Shown here: positions 43,001 through 52,784 of the stretch, in pieces
Layout: the number at the start of each line of letters is the position of its first letter
Position numbering within the stretch: position 1 is the first letter of the stretch
From: a virus
Strand: one strand, 5' to 3'
DNA: 63,365 nucleotides
IMG/VR virus record: IMGVR_UViG_3300025141_000081
Coordinates: 1-63,365 of that record
Translations under genes and position numbers: made by a program
The notes under the pieces: generated by a model
Told to the model about the DNA's origin: nothing
Seen by the model: only the letters and a program-made list of their open reading frames with translations
Databases searched by the model: none

Positions 43001-46000
43001 CACACAGGACGTGGTTTTTTCTTCCCAGCCAGCTCCACAAGCTCTGTCTCTGTCGAGTATGTGCAGACAGCAGTCCAGTCATTGCCAGAGGTTGTTACAA
43101 GCTATGACATGACAAATATCATGGATTTTGACGATGAGATTTTTGAAAAAGATAGTAGAACTATTAATCATTTCTTTGCGATCGAAAAGAGTATGTATCA
43201 AACCATTTCTGAAGAAATGCTTAATATGTTTAGTACAATTGTTGGTTTCAACAATTTAATTGGCGAACCTGTTAACAGGTATCGCCAAGAATACAAAGAT
43301 ATGGCTAAGCTGCGTAATCTCTTTTTTGAGAATGTAGAGAACGTCCCAGACTTAGATAAGTACGTTGATTTTTATAGGTGGATCGACTCTTCACTCTCCA
43401 TTATTCTGAGACAGTTAATCCCTGCTTCTGCAAATACATCAGAAGATGTTCGGACCATGATTGAAAGTCACGTCTTAGAAAGAAACAAATATTACAACAA
43501 GTTCCCAGCCCTAGAGCTTAAATCTGGTGAGATTATTGCTGGCCTAAATGGGATTAATAAGTTTGAACCAGATGAAATACCAAACTGGAGATATGCATAT
43601 GCTCCCATCTCTGACAGCGAAGCTGACAATACAATCTATTGGAAATATGCAGAGGCTACCCATCCTATTCTTTCTTCTAGCAATGCTGATGTAAACTTAT
43701 CAAGAAATGCAATAATACGATCTAAGAGAGGGGTGAGAGATAGAAGATACAGAACACCATATAAACTTAGTGCCGAAGTGGGTATAGAGGATAAAGTATC
43801 AAGACACGGCACAGGACGTAGAGTTATTCATGGCGGGATAAATTCAGCTCGCAGCAAGAAGGTCGGCTCTTATAGGGACGTGGTGAGCTTTGGAACCGCA
43901 GATGGATTTGTATTTGATAATATTAAGAATGTGATTGATGTGAACGATGTCATACACCCTATGCATAAAAAATATCAAGTTTTTGAAGAAACTAATAATA
44001 GTTTAAAAGGAGAAACGTTTGCTCCATTTAGAGTCTTAAGTGGATCAGCAGATGGGTATAACTCTAGTTTCGGCACCTTTCAGGCTGTAAACCTTCATAC
44101 TGATGCCTACCATGCTGGTGGAGAAATTCCATTGCAAAGTCCATTCACGGAGAAGTTTGTCGGAGGCCATGTTTCAAGACATACCCCAATTAATAGTGGG
44201 TCAGATGATATAACTAACCGTGCTGAGTCGTGGAAACTTACAACTACTTCTACTTCCCTTACGTTTGCTCACCCAGATACAGATAAACCGCGAGACACTA
44301 TTACTAGAAATGTAAAGGCTAAACGTCCCGTAAACATAGAGAATTTAAAAATTACTGGTAGTAGTGCTTTGGGCAACTATTCTAACATTAGAGAAGTTGT
44401 GCAAGTCGCTGGCAGGGCTGGAAATAATAGTCAATTTGTCAGGAACGAAGGCGTATCCATAAGCCACATAGTGTCAGGAGACATCACAGGAATTGTGGAC
44501 CACGAGATATCTCAATTTAGCAGCTCAGCCCACGTAATAGCGGAAATATTTTCTGCTCCTGGGGGGCCTGACGTATCGCGAGGCGGGCTTGACGCAGAGA
44601 CGGGGCAGTACAGTGTATATAATGTTTTGCCGTATAGGAACCTCCTAGTTAGAGTCCCACTCAGGACGATGCTATCTGCTTCTACCTCACAGTTTGGATT
44701 CAGGCCAGGAGCGACAGCAACATCGGCAGATTATTCTGGGACTGCCAATTTCCATAAAATAAATAGAAATACTTTAAACAGAATTTTATATAGCAATGCT
44801 TACACGGGAGATTTGGGCACAGTGGCTACGGCTTCTGTGAATGATAACAGTTTTATAACACGCCCCATACCACAAAGTGATTTACAATATGTATGGCTGA
44901 CAGGCTCCTATGAGTCAACAGCATTGGGCGGCACACGCTCAAGTGGCAGGACAATGCTTGGGTACGCCCCTAGAGATTTTGAGGTTTCCACTTCAGCCGG
45001 TTATGTGAACGCCATTACATTTGCAAGTCAAAGTCATATCGCAGCCGCGAACACCGGAATCCCAGTAGATTTGATTGGGCTGAATACAGTGGTAAACGAG
45101 CCGATATCGGCTTCGCAGCAAACGTTGGGCTACCCGCTAACCACAGATGCAGGATCCACTAGTAGTCCCTACAACACAAATCCCACCAATAATGTCGGAA
45201 GTGGTCAAGTTCTTTCGGCTCTTATGGCCCATCGAAGAAGCCTTTCTGGGTTCAGTACATGGAGACAAATAAGGACTGGAGAACATCCTGTTGCTAGGGT
45301 GCTAAGAGAAAGCCACATTATATCTATAGAAAATAACGACAAGCAAACGTTTTCATCAGGTGGAAGAGTCTTGCCTGCGCAAAGACACGGAGGGTTTACC
45401 CAGTACAGAGAGTCTCCAGTTATTTCTAAACATAAACCCATAATTCAGTCTATGGCTGACTTAAATATCGGCTCTACATATGGAAACAATATATCTTATT
45501 ATTCTAATCTTGCTCTCAACAGGAATTACGCTCCTCCGCAACAACCACAATTATATGATAAGATTAAGTCAGCTTATGGCGCAGACTTTAATTATTTGAG
45601 ATATTCAGAATCGGTGTACCCAGCTGAAAAGAATGCATATGATAATAGAATTAGACTCAGAAAGGGATATACAATCGACTATTGGCATTCTAATAGGCAA
45701 ACTCGGGAGGATAATAAAGCTAACAAGATAAGTTTAGGAAGTCGAAGTAAATATAGTATTTGGGCGATGGATGCAAAAAATGGATTCGCAACGAGTACGA
45801 CAGTTACCGCTCAAACGGATGGCACCTCCCCAGCCGGGGAGCTGCAAAACTACGGAACTTATGGCCATTATGGAAACAAGCAATATATAACAGCTTCTGC
45901 TTTATATTCTCTTAAGCATTGGGTTGCTACGACAGCATCCGTTGCTGCACCGTCTGGCATTGCTATAGCTGAGTCTGCTGGTGCGGCTGGTACGGGTGAT

Positions 46001-48472
46001 CGTATTTTTGGATTCTTAACTGTCGGTGGGGGGAATGCTTTATGGGAAGCTGGCTCGCTCTCTGGTCGTATCGAAGACGGTGCTTTTGTCTCAAGCTCGG
46101 CAGGTAGACAAAGTCCTGCTTATGATTCTTATGAGGATTATGCTCTGGAATTGCGAGGCAAGAACAAGGATTTTTCAATCGTCCCTGAGTTCAGGATTAG
46201 CGATCACCTAGACTTCTATATTAACAAAAGCCGAGGAGATTTTCTAGCTGCTAATAGCGCTTCTTTTGATATATTTGGAGCGACAAGCTCAGCTGATTTC
46301 CCAACAGAAAGCAGTCAAGAACAATTCTACAACGTCTATACCAATTCAGATTTCTTGAAATATTTTGAAGTTGTGAAGAGAGATCATGAAGGAATAGCAG
46401 ACGATCAATCGGTTACTTTAAAATGTAAGGCTTTAATGAAGTTTCTTCCATATAATGGATTCTATCCGGCAGAAAGAACTCTTCAAATGGCGACACAATT
46501 CTCTTCTTCCTATGCGAATCACGTAGAATATACCGGGGCGGATTCTACATATGAAAATGCAAAGATAAGGCCATTCTTGGAAACTATGTTCGCTCCAGGG
46601 GTGGTTTATAACTCTATTAAATCCGGTATTGGCGTTCCATATCCTGTACTTACATCAAGTTATGATGTACAAGCCTTGGGTAGTTACTATGCGATTAGTT
46701 CAAGCAATAATGGTAGCAGTTTTAGGATGATTGACTTTGAAGCGGCAGTAGAGCCAGAAAAGTATCTCTCTAGGGTTCCCTTGGTAGATATGGAAGCACA
46801 CCCTAGTGCTTCACTTAATTTAACCGCATCTTGGAGTGGTCGAGGAGACCCCCTCTATAGCATGATGGCACACAACTTCTTTGGAGAGGTACCAGAATTC
46901 TTCTTGCCACAAGGAAATGTAACAACAATAACCTCCCTCCCGGAAAGTGATCCGAGATTTGGCAATGCTATAAGCGGTAGTGTTTATGCAATGAGAATAA
47001 AAATGTTTAGAAGTATGAACGCAGCTCGATCATCTTCGGCGGGTACATATGACATGCCGCAAGACAATCCCTTGCAAGACAATCTTCGCGAAACGTTTAC
47101 TATGTACAGCAGGCCCACAGCCTTTTTCCATGCCGTCACAGGAAGAGAAGCACTCACTGCTGCCACAGATCATGATGGAAACTATGGGCAAAGGATGCTA
47201 GATAGTTATAGCGGCTATAACTGGGTAGCAACTCCACCATACTATCATGGGGAAGCTTGGCTGGACATACAGTTTACAGCCGATACAACTAAAAAATATA
47301 CATTGGCTGAGGTCTTGGGTGACATAGACACAGTTTTCGAATCGAGATTTGACAACAACACAATTACTCCTGGGAATGACGCAGGATATTACCACGAAAG
47401 TCGCCTTAGGGACAACATACTAAAACTTACGGATACTCTTATAACTGATGGTAGGGCAAGGATTAAATCTGTTGATTTTGACCCGGTTACTGGCAGACCA
47501 ACAGCTGTTAGGGACGACCCAACAGCAAACCATGTGGCCTGGGTTGTCCAGCCTAAATGGGAGACTCCAATGTTTGATTTTGGAGATACTGGGGTCCGAC
47601 CCATAACCAATGCCGCTGGAAATCTAACATTAACCCCCGACCATTCTGGATCTATTCCTAGAGGGATGTGGCACCAGTTTGGACTTCCACCAGACTCCCC
47701 AGATAAGGGAATCTTTTTGCAAATAACCGATATTCCTCAAGATTGGTTAGAGAACCACCCAGGAGTTAGTGCTCAGTATTATAATAATGGCAGCGTCAAA
47801 TCCTTAGTAGATGTTTTTGGATTCGATCAGACCCCCCATAGACTTGGGGAGGTGGCTTTACACAAAACTGTTAGCGAGGCCGTTATAGCTGTACCTTTTG
47901 TCGAGAAGGGGACAACTAAAAAGTTTTTTCCAATATCAAGAGGGATTATAAACAAGGCTTTAGCGGGTGATCTTGAAGAAGACAATTCTATTCGTCAAAT
48001 GGTTGAAAAGTTACAAAATTATGTTTTGCCGCCCAAGATGGATTTCTTAACGTGTAAGCATGTGAAACCATTTGCTATGTATGTTTTTGAATTTGAACAC
48101 ATCTTCGATAAAGACGACTTAGCTCATATTTGGCAGAATCTGCCACCAAAATCTATAGATAGAATAGAGGAGAAGCAGGCTACTGTCACACATAAGCTTC
48201 TGTCTAGTGAGTTACTCGGAATTGATGGAATGCCAACCGGGCTTAGGTGGATGGTCTTCAAAGTGAAGAAGAAGGCAATTAAAAACTATTTTTCCAAGAC
48301 AGCATCAAAGCATGGAGATAATTTAGATGATAAAAGGTATAAATTTGAATTCGAGATAGCTGGGAGAACAAAGGAGATAGACTATAGTTACAACTGGCCT
48401 TATGATTTCTTTTCTCTTGTTGAGATGGTCAAGATAGATGCAGAGGTTGAGTTTAGGGGAGAGGACGAATAA
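40091..48472 (+). CDS. 2793-aa tail protein with LamG domain and gpI-like segment
   Basis: Residues about 197-380 form a LamG domain (TTEFWINKGTW, SNWKHVALTFV, LSASLDEFRYWKAERTHEEV). Around residue 600, VYIYKTKGTEKSFRNVIRCYG followed by VDDELIKV resembles the KGT...RLYG element of phage tail protein I-type wedge proteins. Repeated Ser/Thr beta segments extend to about 2300, and the last 250 residues are more globular (FKVKKKAIKNYF). Probably the wedge protein that carries the fibres and contacts the host; gp7 of T4 holds the same position. It ends TAATG. Confidence 0.65.
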   Translation: MSTKNLFDKGKSYKVLSSVDPDTLGLDAESYRNVRAKVLDKNRFVPNVDFSSASNFVKYGSAKKYYETAFDRITNEYPYDGSSAEKHEFFNSSSYLDLHLFDNDYPTTTGYITLTSDQWGTSTIKGTGAGTDDAWGVTDDTEYLHIIGGPHTASGGMIGETIHSRFSGSNIYDGDIYDTEGVLSLGKQGTRESNLKFDLTRGVTTEFWINKGTWLGSSLSDKEVIFDFWNGEASSSAGYGRLLIYLTGSSNGEDPIRAHLASGSNVWDISYGGSTVLTSSLTSNWKHVALTFVTGSTQLKSDFYYDGALQETKTNTSLTSFGEITGSLNAFVGALQTTPSGNIYHGETMIGAGKLSASLDEFRYWKAERTHEEVAKNYFRHVDGGANADIANTELGVYFKFNEGITTIAATDASVLDYSGRISNGVWVGYPAGTARNTGSAIVSSSAASYELEDPIIYSIHPDVTAKRAELVISGSAYDHQNNSSIYYTLPSWIIEEDDESGEILNLTQVVASYFDTLHAQMAEVPRLKDISYLSSSLKPYPFSNRLLESAGLFAPEIFVDASVLEHIKGQSETRFYDKDLSEIKNLIYQNIYNNLVYIYKTKGTEKSFRNVIRCYGVDDELIKVNLYGNNVTHKLRDNFRSSVTKKTYADFNHPTRFESTITHQTSSTNINTLDVTYISGTTGNSRTAEVEVIFPKKFRPSDEQYFKTDFLSSSVFGYHRVKTSLDIQDFSGYSTSADRSLQLYAVRPFVESKDAYFVLENPAQTIRLTSSVYQDLYDDTKWNFAIRTYLSKKEQADYVSGSAGTAGESDIIFELYGCNVELGIVKNQFSVTASTAQSATANGYITSPRRYYAGAHRVDFTGSITTKSDIKVSSVRHWESFLTNEEVTSHAKNTNAYGVLDPLESTHLYDVGTQGHHIPKIETLSLSWALDDVTGSDTDGEFLINDFSSGSIEKRTRYPGDYGESVGNQHTGRGFFFPASSTSSVSVEYVQTAVQSLPEVVTSYDMTNIMDFDDEIFEKDSRTINHFFAIEKSMYQTISEEMLNMFSTIVGFNNLIGEPVNRYRQEYKDMAKLRNLFFENVENVPDLDKYVDFYRWIDSSLSIILRQLIPASANTSEDVRTMIESHVLERNKYYNKFPALELKSGEIIAGLNGINKFEPDEIPNWRYAYAPISDSEADNTIYWKYAEATHPILSSSNADVNLSRNAIIRSKRGVRDRRYRTPYKLSAEVGIEDKVSRHGTGRRVIHGGINSARSKKVGSYRDVVSFGTADGFVFDNIKNVIDVNDVIHPMHKKYQVFEETNNSLKGETFAPFRVLSGSADGYNSSFGTFQAVNLHTDAYHAGGEIPLQSPFTEKFVGGHVSRHTPINSGSDDITNRAESWKLTTTSTSLTFAHPDTDKPRDTITRNVKAKRPVNIENLKITGSSALGNYSNIREVVQVAGRAGNNSQFVRNEGVSISHIVSGDITGIVDHEISQFSSSAHVIAEIFSAPGGPDVSRGGLDAETGQYSVYNVLPYRNLLVRVPLRTMLSASTSQFGFRPGATATSADYSGTANFHKINRNTLNRILYSNAYTGDLGTVATASVNDNSFITRPIPQSDLQYVWLTGSYESTALGGTRSSGRTMLGYAPRDFEVSTSAGYVNAITFASQSHIAAANTGIPVDLIGLNTVVNEPISASQQTLGYPLTTDAGSTSSPYNTNPTNNVGSGQVLSALMAHRRSLSGFSTWRQIRTGEHPVARVLRESHIISIENNDKQTFSSGGRVLPAQRHGGFTQYRESPVISKHKPIIQSMADLNIGSTYGNNISYYSNLALNRNYAPPQQPQLYDKIKSAYGADFNYLRYSESVYPAEKNAYDNRIRLRKGYTIDYWHSNRQTREDNKANKISLGSRSKYSIWAMDAKNGFATSTTVTAQTDGTSPAGELQNYGTYGHYGNKQYITASALYSLKHWVATTASVAAPSGIAIAESAGAAGTGDRIFGFLTVGGGNALWEAGSLSGRIEDGAFVSSSAGRQSPAYDSYEDYALELRGKNKDFSIVPEFRISDHLDFYINKSRGDFLAANSASFDIFGATSSADFPTESSQEQFYNVYTNSDFLKYFEVVKRDHEGIADDQSVTLKCKALMKFLPYNGFYPAERTLQMATQFSSSYANHVEYTGADSTYENAKIRPFLETMFAPGVVYNSIKSGIGVPYPVLTSSYDVQALGSYYAISSSNNGSSFRMIDFEAAVEPEKYLSRVPLVDMEAHPSASLNLTASWSGRGDPLYSMMAHNFFGEVPEFFLPQGNVTTITSLPESDPRFGNAISGSVYAMRIKMFRSMNAARSSSAGTYDMPQDNPLQDNLRETFTMYSRPTAFFHAVTGREALTAATDHDGNYGQRMLDSYSGYNWVATPPYYHGEAWLDIQFTADTTKKYTLAEVLGDIDTVFESRFDNNTITPGNDAGYYHESRLRDNILKLTDTLITDGRARIKSVDFDPVTGRPTAVRDDPTANHVAWVVQPKWETPMFDFGDTGVRPITNAAGNLTLTPDHSGSIPRGMWHQFGLPPDSPDKGIFLQITDIPQDWLENHPGVSAQYYNNGSVKSLVDVFGFDQTPHRLGEVALHKTVSEAVIAVPFVEKGTTKKFFPISRGIINKALAGDLEEDNSIRQMVEKLQNYVLPPKMDFLTCKHVKPFAMYVFEFEHIFDKDDLAHIWQNLPPKSIDRIEEKQATVTHKLLSSELLGIDGMPTGLRWMVFKVKKKAIKNYFSKTASKHGDNLDDKRYKFEFEIAGRTKEIDYSYNWPYDFFSLVEMVKIDAEVEFRGEDE

Positions 48473-49548
48473 TGAAATTTATGAACAAAAAAGAACAAGT
48501 TTTAGACATTCAGCTAACTCCTTATGGGGAATACCTGATCTCTCAAGGTCGGTTTAAGCCGGAATATTATTCATTTTATGATGACAACATTCTTTATGAG
48601 TCCCAGTACGCCGGTTATGCTGACTCTCAAAATAATATTGAACCCAGAACTCAAGAAGATACGCCACAATTAGAAACACAAGTTGTCTTCTCAGATAGAG
48701 AAGGGTTTGTCAAGAGAGCGCTCGCTGACGTGGATACAGTAGTGGGAGCCACTATAACAGTCCCCATCCGCCATCCTCTTATAAACTCCCACAACATCTC
48801 TCAGGATCCCAGAGAGATCACTGATTCCTTCTTTGAACGTTACAAGTACGGACTACAGCATTGTCTAGGCAGATCAGATATTCTTAAAACAGACGCCCCA
48901 GCTTGGTCAGTGAGTATGCTAAGAGGAGAAATAACCGGTTCAGCGAAAGCCATAACTGGGTCCAATACGCCTGTGATAAACATCCCTCAACTAGATGTAA
49001 CCCTGACTTACAAGATTAATACTGTGTCGGATAGGCAATTTATATCCGACACGGAGTTGGCCATACAATACCCAAATGGACAATATTTAGATGTTAAACC
49101 TGAGATTCTGCTCGCCCAGGTCCTGGAAAAGAACGCAGAGTTCACAAAAGAAAACTTTGACATTGAAGTGTTTGAGGTCTTATCCGGCCCCCTCCCAGGG
49201 ATGATAGACTCGACAGTAGAAGAGTTAAGGCCCTTAAAATTCAAAAGACCGTACAGTTTGATACAAGACAACGTGCTACTGGACAAAGATGAGGTGGATA
49301 TCTCCACACAGCCCTTAACCCCTGAATATGTAGAATACTACTTTGACGTGAAGGTAGGCAGAAAAATCAATAAACAACTTATTTGCTCTTCTCTTGATGA
49401 ACTCAAATTAAAGGGCTTATATGTAGATACAGATGTTGAATGTAAAGATACTAAAAATATTTCTTTAGTTGATATTTACAGTACGGATGCTGCTTCTGAA
49501 CCGTGTCCTGAATTGAATGACCCATGTGAACCCGGAACTGTATACTAA
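48472..49548 (+). CDS. tail-associated protein with the LTxxG N-terminal motif
   Basis: 358 aa. The start is KKEQVLDIQLTPYGEYLISQ, then GRFKPEYYSFYDDNILYES, which parallels ILDAVLTDVGRRRLARGDG...FKIAKFALGDDEINY of the 300-aa protein at 56493. The shared pattern is D-(I/A)-x-LT-xx-G-xxxL-xx-G-xFK...F-(G)DD. The rest is beta-rich and ends with Cys-Pro-Glu motifs (EPCPELNDPCEPG). Structural role by position; TAATG junctions on both sides. Confidence 0.6.
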   Translation: MKFMNKKEQVLDIQLTPYGEYLISQGRFKPEYYSFYDDNILYESQYAGYADSQNNIEPRTQEDTPQLETQVVFSDREGFVKRALADVDTVVGATITVPIRHPLINSHNISQDPREITDSFFERYKYGLQHCLGRSDILKTDAPAWSVSMLRGEITGSAKAITGSNTPVINIPQLDVTLTYKINTVSDRQFISDTELAIQYPNGQYLDVKPEILLAQVLEKNAEFTKENFDIEVFEVLSGPLPGMIDSTVEELRPLKFKRPYSLIQDNVLLDKDEVDISTQPLTPEYVEYYFDVKVGRKINKQLICSSLDELKLKGLYVDTDVECKDTKNISLVDIYSTDAASEPCPELNDPCEPGTVY

Positions 49549-52500
49549 TGGCCAGTAAGAGTCAGATAATCCAAAGCTTAATAGGCGATATAGTGCCTTA
49601 TGTTTTTATAGGAAGCATAAAGTTTAAAAATTTTGCTTCCTTAAGAGAGGAAGATACCTTAGTGTCTAAGACAAGCAGCCCTTCTTTTCGTAGAAATCGA
49701 TTTGGAAAAAAAATACCTTTTGCTCGATCTGAGGATAGTCAAGGAAAGGTAGAGAAACCTTATATCGCGGAGGTTACTTTTGTCTTAAATGATTTACTCA
49801 ATAATAGTCATTGGTACAATACTGGGATAGCACCTTCGATGAACATAAAAGTTCTACAAAGTGATAGTGAGAAGACCACAAAGCTGATAAAGGATGGTAG
49901 CATAACAGATATATCTGATTTGAAAGAAAAGTACAGGGATCGTGTTACTCAAAAAATTATTAAAATCCCAAGTGAAAAAGCATTAAGTGATCACGTATCC
50001 AAGGAACTAGAGGATTATAATGATAAATTATGTTCACTATACATAACAGAAAAATTCTTAGTGAAATCAAATCATTTGACATTTTTTGCATTTTGCGAGG
50101 TAGAAGGTCTTGGTCAACCTGGGAGAAGGACGATCCAAAGAGTACTGCATAATAATAAAAAAATTAGAAAGTCACATGTGTATTACCTACCAGATGGTAA
50201 AGTCTGGAAAGGACCGATTCACAAGCACTCAAGTAAAGGATGGATGGCAGGAGCAAAGCACACTTCTCGTTATCATCCAACGTTGGAGCGAGTAGAACAT
50301 CTAAATAACAAAATACAAGATTATCATATATTTGATATTTTAGAAGAAAAACAACAAAATATAATTTTAACCCAAGATATCAAAGAAAAAGGAAAGCTTT
50401 ATTCGGATTTGAGTTTGTCTAGAGACCAGCTTGGTCAAGCTAGGGGGTTATTCGTTTTTGATATTATTGGGTTTCTTAGGCATTATTCCCGTTTAAATGG
50501 ACTGATATCCAAGAGAAATGTAAAGGAGATGCTGTTTCTATCAGAGATAAAGAAATTAAGTATCATTAGAACAAAAGTGGTCAAAGGCTCGCCAGGCGAT
50601 TTTGGGGTAGAGGACCAAAGAGATTTATATGATGTAGTCTGTACGTCCCGTGATATTCCGCACAAATCCACACTGGCTAAAGTCCAAAATAGAATAGATT
50701 CGAATAAGGATGGCGTCATAGACAAAACCATTGGTGCGATAAGGGAAATAAAACTAGCAGGCACAGGCAATAAACGAACATTCACTTTCGTAGACTCCGA
50801 AATTGCAGAGTTTGAATCAGGCAAATATAAATATGGTTTTGAAATATCTGTTGAAGATCCGACTACAAAATTCATCAAAACACAGATACAAAGCCTAGAA
50901 ATGGCAAAAAGAATCATAATCAGCTATTACAATAGAGCTAATAGGAAAAGAAATTTTATACCAGGCACAACGAGGTTTTCTCCTGAGTTTTTAAAATATA
51001 TTAGAACAATATATAATCTAGGTAGCAAGGTAACGACTAGCAAGAGAAAGAAGAAGATAAAGGCTCCTTGGAGGGCTGCGGCAGTGCTTTATATTAAAGT
51101 GCTAGAAAATTTAACGGATACAAGATTCACAAAGTCTGAGAAGCTTGATTTGTACACTACTTTATATCCCGTTTCTGGGGATCTTGAGGGAGTTGAAAAA
51201 TTCATTTTGCTTTTAGATGGTTTGATAAATAAATTATCTTTTTATGATTTAGGAACGGAAACCACAAGAAGGGGCTCGGTTCAGAGACATGGCAGTAAAA
51301 TGAGTAATTTGTTGTTAGACGAAAAAACATTTAAACCAATATTCAATGCCGCACTAGATAAAAATTATGGTTTTAACTATTTTAGGAAAACATTAACTTA
51401 TAATAGCGATAGTTTACCTGTTACTACAAGACGTTCTCTTATAAATAGGTTCAATGTTGAAGTGGGAAAATTCTTTCCCGAGGCTGTGGGGAAGCGTAAA
51501 AACGAGATTAATGATCCATATTTAGAGGGTTTTCGAAGGAACTACTACTCTTATTTATCTCCGATGGCAGTCAATTATCCATCAGGTGAGATTTCTTTTG
51601 CCAAGTTATCCAAGCTAAATGAAAAAGAACAAAAGGATTTGTTATCACATGCTCACGTTCTTTCCCTTAAGAAGAAAAACGGAAAAGACCTACCAAATAG
51701 CGGCATACTAAGTGATGTGAGAGGAGAAGAGACGGAAGAAACATTATCTTTTCTCTTAAGCGAACTGGGAAGCGTAGGTGCAACGATAACCTCTGGAGTC
51801 ACACAACAGGGTCAGTCTGGGAATAATGACGATTTTGTTGACTCTGTCGAATATGTTGGAGAAACAGACAACTTTAAAGAAAAAGAAACGCAAGAACCAT
51901 CTAATATAGAAAATCAGGATTTTGATGATCGTTCACTCCAAGCGATGAAAAGAGTTTTCGGAGGTACGGGCAGAGATTCTACTGCTGATTTTTTGGGAGC
52001 CTCAAGAGATAACGAAAAAATAGATTTAAACCCAAATCAAAAAGATAGCATACAAGCAAGATCATACAAAAAGAAAACAAATGAAGGAATAGACATCCCG
52101 CCCGAACAAAATGATTTAGTCTATAATAGCACAGTCAAAGTTGAGTATACCATAGGGTACGATAGTAAAATGCAGCCAATAATTAAAGCTGACCCCCCTT
52201 TGACAGCCTTACCGTTTGTAGCAACTGTAAAAACCAAGCAGACAGACAGTACTGGCAACTTTGTTGATGAAATATATATCTACGATAATTCTATTTTGGT
52301 TTATGGGAGCGGCCAAGATGTTACTGAAACAATTATAAAAGATGAAGAGCCATGCGATGAAATAGAGCGAGGACCAGAAGAAGAAGAAATAGATTCCCTA
52401 CCTCCACCCCCTACTAATGACCCTTGTCCACCTGGAATGAGCTGGAATGTGTTGACGGGCAGGTGCGAAGACGTTAAGGTAACCCCACCGGGCGATGGTG

Positions 52501-52784
52501 AAACTAGCGTGGTTGTACCTACCCCGCCACCAGATGACTTTGACATACCCGACATGCCAGATGACGATGACGGGGGAGATGACAGTGGAGACAGTAGCGA
52601 GGATACAGTGGTAACAACAAATCCAGAAGAGGAAATGATTATAGTTTCGCAACCATCTACCGTAGTCCAGACGGTCGAAGCCCAGACTATACCTACAGCA
52701 ACAAGTGAGCAGCAGCAGGCTTATTTCAGAAGGGTCAGGGTAGAAAACGACACCCCCAGCGGAGGAAGCTCAAATGGCTATTAA
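49548..52784 (+). CDS. 1078-aa virion protein with a conserved His cluster and disordered tail
   Basis: Residues about 206-245 hold the segments VYYLPDGKVWKGPIHKHSS and GWMAGAKHTSRYHPTLERV, dense in His and Gly and likely to be a folded metal-binding or processing element. DSNKDGVIDKT (about 384-394) is an EF-hand/dockerin-type calcium loop. About 300 residues from 480 are Lys-rich and helical. The C-terminal 260 residues are Pro/Asp/Glu-rich with several Cys (EPCDEIERGPEEEE, NDPCPPGMSW). It overlaps the next gene by 11 bases. Function unknown; position says tail or baseplate. Confidence 0.6.
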   Translation: MASKSQIIQSLIGDIVPYVFIGSIKFKNFASLREEDTLVSKTSSPSFRRNRFGKKIPFARSEDSQGKVEKPYIAEVTFVLNDLLNNSHWYNTGIAPSMNIKVLQSDSEKTTKLIKDGSITDISDLKEKYRDRVTQKIIKIPSEKALSDHVSKELEDYNDKLCSLYITEKFLVKSNHLTFFAFCEVEGLGQPGRRTIQRVLHNNKKIRKSHVYYLPDGKVWKGPIHKHSSKGWMAGAKHTSRYHPTLERVEHLNNKIQDYHIFDILEEKQQNIILTQDIKEKGKLYSDLSLSRDQLGQARGLFVFDIIGFLRHYSRLNGLISKRNVKEMLFLSEIKKLSIIRTKVVKGSPGDFGVEDQRDLYDVVCTSRDIPHKSTLAKVQNRIDSNKDGVIDKTIGAIREIKLAGTGNKRTFTFVDSEIAEFESGKYKYGFEISVEDPTTKFIKTQIQSLEMAKRIIISYYNRANRKRNFIPGTTRFSPEFLKYIRTIYNLGSKVTTSKRKKKIKAPWRAAAVLYIKVLENLTDTRFTKSEKLDLYTTLYPVSGDLEGVEKFILLLDGLINKLSFYDLGTETTRRGSVQRHGSKMSNLLLDEKTFKPIFNAALDKNYGFNYFRKTLTYNSDSLPVTTRRSLINRFNVEVGKFFPEAVGKRKNEINDPYLEGFRRNYYSYLSPMAVNYPSGEISFAKLSKLNEKEQKDLLSHAHVLSLKKKNGKDLPNSGILSDVRGEETEETLSFLLSELGSVGATITSGVTQQGQSGNNDDFVDSVEYVGETDNFKEKETQEPSNIENQDFDDRSLQAMKRVFGGTGRDSTADFLGASRDNEKIDLNPNQKDSIQARSYKKKTNEGIDIPPEQNDLVYNSTVKVEYTIGYDSKMQPIIKADPPLTALPFVATVKTKQTDSTGNFVDEIYIYDNSILVYGSGQDVTETIIKDEEPCDEIERGPEEEEIDSLPPPPTNDPCPPGMSWNVLTGRCEDVKVTPPGDGETSVVVPTPPPDDFDIPDMPDDDDGGDDSGDSSEDTVVTTNPEEEMIIVSQPSTVVQTVEAQTIPTATSEQQQAYFRRVRVENDTPSGGSSNGY

